Part shown: positions 56,499 through 64,000 of the stretch, in pieces
Position numbering within the stretch: position 1 is the stretch's first letter
Layout of the letters: the number at the start of each line of letters is the position of its first letter
From: Apostichopus japonicus
Lineage: Eukaryota > Echinodermata > Holothuroidea > Aspidochirotida > Stichopodidae
Direction: 5' to 3'
NCBI RefSeq assembly: GCF_037975245.1
Contig: NC_092574.1
Span: 8,496,213 to 8,560,212, forward strand
DNA: 64,000 nt
The notes under the pieces: model-generated
Database searches by the model: none
Seen by the model: only the letters and a program-made list of their open reading frames with translations
What the model was told of the DNA's origin: nothing
Program-made: the position numbers and the translations under genes

Positions 56499-56870
56499 CA
56501 GTGGCGTAGGAAGGTACTTTTGAGTGGGGGGCTGAAGACTGATGGCCGGCCTGGGGGAGGGGTCTAAGGGGAGGGGTGTCCCCCTCCCCTTTGGAAATTT
56601 TTTGCATTTCCAGGTGGCCTCAGATGCAATTTGGTGCAATATAGCACACTTCAACCCACCCACTCCATTTTGTACATATTTTGCATTTTCACCTGGCCTT
56701 AGATGCAATTTGGTGCTCCAAATGAGATTTTTTTTCTCATTTGGAAATGAAAAAGGGGTTTTCTGACTTGCGAAGCGGGGGGGGGGGGGCGGAATGATAC
56801 TTCCGCCCCTCCACATTTTTCACTGGGGGGGGGGGCTGGCGCCCCCAGCCCCCCGGTTCCTACGCCCTTG
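56499..56870 (+). mobile_element. hAT-type MITE, family C
   Basis: A 372-bp element with CAGTGGCGTAGGAAGG at the left and GGTTCCTACGCCCTTG at the right, flanked by a perfect TTATGATG duplication (56,491-56,498 and 56,871-56,878). The interior carries two 'GGCCT.AGATGCAATTTGGTG' blocks that recall the family B core. It has no coding capacity. Confidence 0.92.
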
Positions 56871-56878
56871 TTATGATG

Positions 56879-58035
56879 AATGGAACAATCATTTTATGAC
56901 GCCATTTTACACAATGATAAACAGATATAATAATAAAACAAGAGTTTGCGACTACATTTAGTGCAACTCGCCATCTAAATATGCAGATACACGTATATAC
57001 AAGTCAGCTAATGACTACATAGCACTATATATCCCCATGAACTCGTTCAGTAAAATAGCATACACAAAATGAAACAGATAAACATGAAAACATAAAAAAT
57101 AAATTGTTAACCAACATGAGAGTTAGTATAACCCATTTAACCTCTTCCCCATATGAGCAGTATAGACTTCTATCCAATTTCACGAATTTTATTCTTCATT
57201 TTAATGGAATATAAGACAGAGCTTATATAACCATGTGCCACATTACATTGGATACAACTATAGATGTCCACAAGTGTGGACACACGTGTGTAAATTTAAG
57301 CAGATACCTACGTATGGTATCGTGTTGTACTCTGCTCGTGACCTGTTTAATAATACTTTCCAGCACCCCATACCTTGCCCTTATATAGCAAAACGACATT
57401 TCTGTCAAGTTATTATCTTGTAGTTCAAATTGTCGTTCGCCCTCACCATCCAACAATGTAACCGACATTCAGTGTCTAAAACATATAAAGACCCGTCTTT
57501 GGACATATTAAAGTTTCGAGAATGTTGAGAAAATAAATCAGATTCTCTCAAAACTTACATTTACGCACAAAGAGTTTCAAGACATTGTTTATTGTTTGAA
57601 GTGATACGCAAATAGCAACCAATCGTCTGTTAAGAGTCCTTTTTCTGCATAATTCTTGGAGTGAAATGCGATTATACATTGATTGATACAATGACTTTAC
57701 ATTAGAGTCTTTACATAAGAAAATATATAATACAATTATAACAGATCATCCTACAAGACTCTGAATACATCATCGTTCCTAGTCTGTCGGTCGGACATCC
57801 GGGGATTTCCGTGACCTTGTTGCTGATACAATAACACAAGTATCAAAACTATTTATTTAGATTAAGAAAGCGGGGAAATTACTAGACGTCTAACTATTCA
57901 ATATGATATCAGTGTTATTTGTTACACCATGGAGCTATAAACAGATTATAGCTCCATGGTTACACCATGGTAAACCCTCTGCGATTCCAGGATAGCCAAC
58001 ATGGGTATTCTCCTATGGCGGGCCATCAGTCTCAA
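56879..58035. other. Intergenic stretch
   Basis: AT-rich. Only the perfect inverted repeat at 57,926-57,960 stands out. Confidence 0.4.
57926..57960. repeat. Perfect 15-bp inverted repeat
   Basis: ACCATGGAGCTATAA, five-base loop ACAGA, then TTATAGCTCCATGGT. 'GTTACACCATGG' also follows directly, repeating the left flank. No T-run follows, so it is not a terminator-like hairpin. Confidence 0.9.
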
Positions 58036-58073
58036 ATCGTGGGGAATCGACTTATACGGATTTAAATCGACAT

Positions 58074-59023
58074 ATACCAATTTCCTTCGACTTATACCAG
58101 TTTCCAGCAGCATAAATTGACTTCTACCGATTTAAATCGACACATACCAATTTAAATCGACATATACCAGTTTAAATCGATGATATGTTAAATTAAACCG
58201 GCATATATCATTTTAAATAGACATATACCAATTTAATTCGACTTATACCAGTTTAAATCGACACATGCATATTGAAATCGACATATACCAATTTAAATCG
58301 ATGATATGTAAAATAAATCGGTATAGGCTATGTCAATTTATATCGACATATACCAGTTTAATTCGATGATATGTCGAATTAAATCGATAGAAGTCAATTT
58401 CCTTGGACTTATACCAGTTTCTAGCAACTCAAATTGACATATACCTATGTCGACATATTGTCGAGAAAGATACGGAAGCTTAAAAGTGCCATCAACATAA
58501 GAAAACTTTTCCTCAATAAGTCAACATTTTCAGTAAATTTTACCAATTTCCAAATTATACCAATTTCCTTCGACTTATACCAGTTTCCAGCAGCATAAAT
58601 TGACTTCTACCGATTTAAATCGACACATACCAATTTAAATCGACATATACCAGTTTAAATCGATGATATGTTAAATTAAACCGGCATATATCATTTTAAA
58701 TAGACATATACCAATTTAATTCGACTTCTACCAGTTTAAATCGACACATGCATATTGAAATCGACATATACCAATTTAAATCGATGATATGTAAAATAAA
58801 TCGGTATAGGCTATGTCAATTTATATCGACATATACCAGTTTAATTCGATGATATGTCGAATTAAATCGATAGAAGTCAATTTCCTTGGACTTATACCAG
58901 TTTCTAGCAACTCAAATTGACATATACCTATGTCGACATATTGTCGAGAAAGATACGGAAGCTTAAAAGTGCCATCAACATAAGAAAACTTTTCCTCAAT
59001 AAGTCAACATTTTCAGTAAATTT
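58074..59023 (+). repeat. 483-bp tandem duplication of a ~20-bp repeat block
   Basis: 58,074-58,540 and 58,557-59,023 are almost identical; I see one substitution (CGACTTATACC versus CGACTTCTACC). Each copy is itself built of degenerate 20-bp units such as AAATCGACATATACCAGTTT. The high identity suggests a recent duplication or an assembly artefact. Confidence 0.93.
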
Positions 59024-59309
59024 TTAAGTTAACAAGATAATATCTTATCAAAAAAAAAAAAAAATTGTTCAATTGCTCACTAGATGGAATGAACAGTTTG
59101 CAGAAAAATGTTGAATTGACGAGATATGATAAGTTGTCAATTAAGCATTTTGTAGAAAATTGTTGAATTGCTCAGTTGAAACAACTGAGCAATCCAACAT
59201 TTTTCTGATTTTTGATAAGATATTATCTTGTTATCTAAACAATTTACTGAAAAGTGTCAACTTATGGGGCAAAGTTTTTCTTATGTTGATGGCAATTTTA
59301 AGCTTCCAT
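58958..59309. repeat. Foldback structure with ~95-bp arms
   Basis: 58,958-59,052 (GAAGCTTAAAAGTGCCATCA ... AAGATAATATCTTATCAAAA) is the imperfect reverse complement of 59,211-59,309. The spacer contains a second, tighter hairpin: TGTTGAATTGCTCAGTTG (59,161-59,178), AAA, CAACTGAGCAATCCAACA, 17 of 18 paired. It is likely a foldback transposon remnant. Confidence 0.8.
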
Positions 59310-59515
59310 AAGAAGAAGCTGCAGAAGCTAAAGACAATGAGTAAATGCAACATAGCTTGAATGTTAACCTGCGGTCGTAAAACTTATGATTCGTGTCCGC
59401 TGCTTCAGTCAGAAGCGTAAGTACTAGACTTGGTTTAGTGCTGGCCGCTGACTGATGTAAATGTAATCAACATTCAAAGCGATATCTTTGGATGTTTCAA
59501 CAAAAGAAGTTTTGT

Positions 59516-60646
59516 TTAGGCGGTTTCGGCCTCATCATGCTTTGGATGTCCTCCAAGAGTGGTGTCAACCGATTTCATATGAATAACCGTTGCCGATGTG
59601 GATCGTCCTGAACGGAGATTACTGTAACTGCCAAACTGTGTCTGCCTTGCCGCTGACTGATTCTGGAGTTTGTGGAATGGATGTGATAATGCGGAGAGAA
59701 GGTGCCTTCTAAAACGAGAACCCAACAGAAAGATTGACATTGGATCGCAGCACGTATTTAACATATAGAAACATACGCGCCACCTGACCATAAAAACTGT
59801 GTGTTGGCCCGGAGCACAAAAATGCTCTTGAAACATATCAAAAAAAACACTAAGATGAAATGGCAGCCAACACACAGCAAAGCTTACCACAAGGGCCATC
59901 ACCACCAATGCTACTCTGTTACGCTGGACGCGAGCTTTGGGGTTACGTTCCATACTTTCTTTGATTAACTTACTTTGCATGCAAAGCTTTTTCGCTACCG
60001 AAATGTACATGCAGCAAATAATAACCAAAGGCACTGCATACAAGACCACCAAAGTGTAATAGTTCAAGAAATACTGGAAATATTGATAATTTGGTTCTGC
60101 AACAAATGTAAATGCATGCGGTAGCGGTAACAAAACCCCCAGAATAAGTACAATCGCGACTTTCCAGCCAATCCTTACCACATTAGGCCATATTGGTCTG
60201 ACTACAGCACACCATCTTTCAAAACTTAACATTACCAATGATAATATGGAGATTGAACAAAAGAATAATAACATGTAATGCTTGAAACCAGCAAGTCCTT
60301 TAGCTACTTTAAATGAGTCATGTTCCGCGAGTTCAAAGGGGAGAATGGTAACCAACATAAGAATGTTGGATCCACAAAGCATTGAAATAAACACATTAGA
60401 GGGATTACGAAGCTCCTGAACGAAAGCTACTAGTGAAAGTACAGCTGTGTTTGCTATCACCCCGAACACGAGAATGGCTACCAGGACAATAATGTAAATG
60501 GTTTGACCAGTCTCTGTACGGTCATATAGGCCTCTACAATATTCTGCTACAGCTTCTTTTGAATACTGCGAAACTTGACCATCGTCTGGCAAACTAGCAG
60601 CAACGGATGACGTCATGTACACGTCCTGATCTATATTACTGGCCAT
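59516..60646 (-). CDS. Rhodopsin-class GPCR, probable peptide-type orphan receptor
   Basis: An intact 376-aa single-exon frame. An in-frame TAG lies 12 bases before the ATG, so this is the first Met. Seven hydrophobic segments start at about residues 49, 84, 120, 162, 196, 246 and 288. Class A marks: N66 in TM1 (GVIANTAV), E143-R144-W145 in place of DRY, P206 in TM5, CWLP (259-262) in TM6, N297 and DPMSIF (301-306) in TM7, then a basic helix-8 start (RFRRHL). Spacing of DPxxxF and the LPFHL motif recall bombesin/endothelin-type peptide receptors by eye. The ligand is unknown and the subfamily is not certain. Odd: N94 replaces the usual TM2 Asp, D301 replaces the usual TM7 Asn, L167 replaces the TM4 Trp, and the TM3/ECL2 cysteine pair is absent. 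The serine-rich tail (GSYSNLRSGRSTS) is a likely phosphorylation region. It would act at the plasma membrane through G proteins. Confidence 0.92.
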   Translation of the reverse strand: MASNIDQDVYMTSSVAASLPDDGQVSQYSKEAVAEYCRGLYDRTETGQTIYIIVLVAILVFGVIANTAVLSLVAFVQELRNPSNVFISMLCGSNILMLVTILPFELAEHDSFKVAKGLAGFKHYMLLFFCSISILSLVMLSFERWCAVVRPIWPNVVRIGWKVAIVLILGVLLPLPHAFTFVAEPNYQYFQYFLNYYTLVVLYAVPLVIICCMYISVAKKLCMQSKLIKESMERNPKARVQRNRVALVVMALVVSFAVCWLPFHLSVFFDMFQEHFCAPGQHTVFMVRWRVCFYMLNTCCDPMSIFLLGSRFRRHLLSALSHPFHKLQNQSAARQTQFGSYSNLRSGRSTSATVIHMKSVDTTLGGHPKHDEAETA

Positions 60647-62224
60647 CGATCGTGACTAGTTATAACTTTTTTTTATGCAAAATGTTTCCACCGTCCGCAC
60701 TAGAGTGTTGTATGAGATGAAACTTGATTATGTCGGAAACTATACATTGAACGTCGTCACTGGATATTTATGATGGTCCTTCCCGTCGCTACTGGTAGTA
60801 ATAACTCTCCGTCGCTATTGGTAGTAGTAATAATATGGGAAACTATATGACTTATGTATCTGCGTAGCAATGGTGAATATGAATAACTGCCTTCGACGTC
60901 GTCAATGGTAGTAAACTGTGACCAGTTATGATGCTTTGGGAAACTACAGGACTTCTGTATCAAATTTTGACCATTTGTTACCGTCTTGGCCGTCGTCACT
61001 CGTAGTGATGACGGTCGCCGTGCACTCTGTAACGCCCGTTAGTTGTGGTAAACGTTGCAACTCGCGTGTCGTGTGCTCTGTACCGAAACTATAAAAGAAG
61101 AGAAAATATATATGATATTCGCACAATTTCCTTTCGATGTATGTAATGAAAGGACCTTATTTTTATTATTTTTTTTTATTGCTACTTTTGTTTTGTAGGC
61201 CTTCATTATTTCGCCCCCCCCCCCAAATTTGCTATGAAATCAAATAATGTTCTGTAATATTCAACCCTCAAAAATCATTTAATTGACATTCTCGAAGTCG
61301 AGAGCAGGTTGGGAGTTGCGTAACGAGGCTGGAGAAAAAGCAATTCTCACATTGTTTCTAGTTACTTTCTTCTACCATCTCCAAGCATTCTCAGGCTAAA
61401 AATAAAATCACGCACTGCAGACGATCCTGAGTGCATCATAACTTATACAAGTCAAGGTGGTCATTGCTATTGGACAATACCAGACAATGGAGAAGCAATG
61501 CTGCATAATCTCAATACTGAATCTTGTTAAGTCCATGTTGTGATCAAGTATATTCACTGACAACCAATCCGGCACTAACGACCAAGAATGAAGCTGTTGT
61601 GGATGTTCTTGCGGTATGAACATCAAACGGATTTACGTGGCATGGCAATGGGAGAGCTGAACGTCGCCTAACAACCAATCAAGGCTTCAAGGGCGTAAAC
61701 GTTACCGTAATTAACGGTCCACGTCACATGCGTGCACATATATGGAAGTCTATATGCCTCTCAAATCAAAGTAGGGACAGGGGCTTTGTAACCCGTAACT
61801 TAGGAAGCTTTCAAGAAGAGGTGGGCAAGGATGTGAAAACCAACAAGGTTTGGCAATTTTCCAAAAAAGAGTTTTAGTTTTGAAGATACTGCGGTAGCTT
61901 GAGGGAACATGTGAATTCTTCTTCTTTTTTTATTTATATATATACTATTTTAACCTTCAGTTGAAATTGTGACTACTTAATCTCAAGATTTCTTTATTTC
62001 TCTACTTTCATTTTTTTCAATTCAAATGTTGACTTTATACCATGTTTTCCAAATTTTGTCGGTAGGATATACGAATATTCGATCTTAGACCTTGTGATCT
62101 TTCATACATTTTTACAAAATTCAAATTTTGCCTGCTGTTCACTCAAAAGTTCCACTTACTCAATGTGATCAGCTTTAAGAAAATGTCAACCATTTTATTT
62201 CAAAATTTCGGCTACTTTTATCCC
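60647..62224. other. 5' flank of the GPCR and spacer
   Basis: No promoter motif I can assign with confidence and no further exon. A C10 run is at 61,215. Confidence 0.4.
60690..61010 (-). repeat. Degenerate repeats upstream of the GPCR
   Basis: 'CGTCG.CACTGGTAGTA' and 'GGGAAACTA' recur about four times (near 60,755, 60,785-60,845, 60,895-60,945 and 60,990). This lies in the likely 5' flank or UTR of the receptor gene. Confidence 0.55.
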
Positions 62225-64000
62225 GAAAATTCGACTTGGCACCCATTCACCCTGCACACTCAGCCACCATTCACACCCAGTCTCCCTGCTTACCCAGCCA
62301 TCATTCACACCCAGTCACCACGAACACCCAGTCACCCTGCACACTCAGCCACCATTCATACCCAGTCTCCCTGCACACTCAATCACCCTGCACACCCAGC
62401 CACCATTCACACCCAGTCACCCTGCACACTCAGCCATCATTCACACCCAGTCACCACGAAAACCCAGTCACCCTGCACACTCAGCCACCATTCATACCCA
62501 GTCTCCCTGCACACTCAACCACCCTGCACACTCAGCCACCATTCACACCCAGTCACCCAGCACAGTCAGCCATCATTCACACCCAGTCACCACGAAAACC
62601 CATTCACCCTGCACACTCAGCCACCATTCACACCCAGTCTCCCTGCACACCCAGCCATCATTCACACCCAGTCACCACGAAAACCCAGTCACCCTGCACA
62701 CTCAGCCACCATTCACACCCAGTCTCCCTGCACATTCAGTCACCATTCACACCCAGTCTCCCTGCTTACCCAGCCATCATTCACACACAGTCACCACGAA
62801 CACCTAGTCACCCTGCGCACCCAGCCATCATTCACACCCAGTCACCCTGCACACCCAGCCACCATTCACACCCAGTCTCCCTGCACACCCAGCCACCATT
62901 CACACCCAGTCTTCCTGCACACCCAGCCACCATTCACACCCTGTCTCCCTGCTTACCCAGCCATCATTCACACCCAGTCACCACGAACACCTAGTCACCC
63001 TGCGCACCCAGCCATCATTCACACCCAGTCACCCTGCAGACCTAGTCACCCTGCACACCCAGCCACCATTCACACCCAGCAACCATTCACACCCAGTCAC
63101 CACGAACACCCAGTCACCATTCACACCCAGTCACTCTGCACACCCAGTCACACTGCACACCCAGTCACCTTGCACACCCAGCCACCATTCACATCCAGTC
63201 ACATTGCACACCCAGTCACCATGCACACTCAGCCACCATTCACACCCAGTCACCATTCACACCAAGTTACAATTCACACCCAGTCACCATTCACACCCAG
63301 TAACTCTGCACACCTAGTCACCCTGCACACCCAGCCACCATTCACACCCAGCCACCATTCACACCCAGTCACATTGCACACCCAGTCACCATGCACACCC
63401 AGCCACCATTCACACCCAGTCACCATTCACACCAAGTCACCATTCACCCCCAGTCACCATTCACACCCAGTCACTCTGCACACCTAGTCACCCTGCACAC
63501 CCAGCCACCATTCACACCCAGTCACCACGAAAACCCAGTCACCCTGCACACTCAGCCACCATTCACACCCAGTCTCCCTGCACATTCAGTCACCATTCAC
63601 AGCCGGTCTCCCTGCTTACCCAGCCATCATTCACACCCAGTCACCACGAACACCCAGTTACCCTGCGCACCCAGCCATCATTCACACCCAGTCACCCTGC
63701 ACACCCAGCCACCATTCACACCCAGTCTCCCTGCTTACCCAGCCATCATTCACACCCAGTCACCACGAACACCTAGTCACCCTGCGCACCCAGCCATCAT
63801 TCACACCCAGTCACCCTGCACACCCAGCCACCATTCACACCCTGTCACCCTGCACACCCAGCCACCATTCACACCCAGTCTCCCTGCTTACCCAGCCATC
63901 ATTCACACCCAGTCACCACGAACACCTAGTCACCCTGCGCACCCAGCCATCATTCACACCCAGTCACCATGCACACCTAGTCACCCTGCACACCCAGCCA
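62225..64000 (+). repeat. 15-bp-period minisatellite running off the window end
   Basis: Units of the type CACCCAGTCACCATT, CACCCAGCCACCATT and CACCCAGTCACCCTG are arranged in higher-order blocks with CGAAAACC and CTGCTTACC variants. At least 110 units are visible and the array is cut by the window edge. Because 15 is divisible by three, two plus-strand frames stay open for 250-440 codons (repeating HTQSP / HSHPV / PSHHS). The absence of a start context, splice signals or any non-repeat domain argues that it is non-coding. Confidence 0.92.

Overview
The window is animal nuclear DNA. It has long GT-AG introns, AT-rich spacers, LINE, SINE and MITE debris and several minisatellites, with no operons or bacterial signals. 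The one gene with a confident ortholog (GSTCD) resembles the vertebrate protein. The DNA-transposon tips and TAGGCCTA-rich patches look like those of marine invertebrate deuterostomes. My guess is an echinoderm, possibly a sea cucumber or sea urchin. That placement is inference.

Layout. (1) 1-19 kb is repeat-rich. It holds a 29-bp minisatellite, hAT-type MITEs with intact 8-bp target duplications, a tRNA-derived SINE pair, a LINE tail, and dispersed repeats that carry AGGTCA direct repeats. Two short minus-strand segments (12,441-12,614 and 17,728-17,787) look like exons of an unidentified gene pointing away from GSTCD. (2) 19.25-50.9 kb (+) is a GSTCD ortholog in eight coding exons. They join in frame into 834 codons: a thioredoxin/GST-like N-terminus, a GST C-terminal domain split by a long low-complexity linker, and a SAM-methyltransferase domain. 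Its introns hold LINE fragments, MITEs and minisatellites. (3) 51-59.4 kb has no recognisable gene. It ends in a nearly identical 483-bp tandem duplication beside a ~350-bp foldback. (4) 59.5-60.6 kb (-) is an intact single-exon rhodopsin-class GPCR of 376 aa with unusual core residues. (5) 62.2 kb to the window end is a 15-bp-period minisatellite that runs off the edge.

GSTCD and the GPCR are convergent neighbours with no evident functional link. Most other open frames are short and explained by repeats. I found no wholly new multi-gene system. The most unusual items are the GPCR's altered core, the shared internal core of otherwise different hAT MITE subfamilies, the response-element-bearing dispersed repeat, and the foldback/tandem block next to the GPCR.
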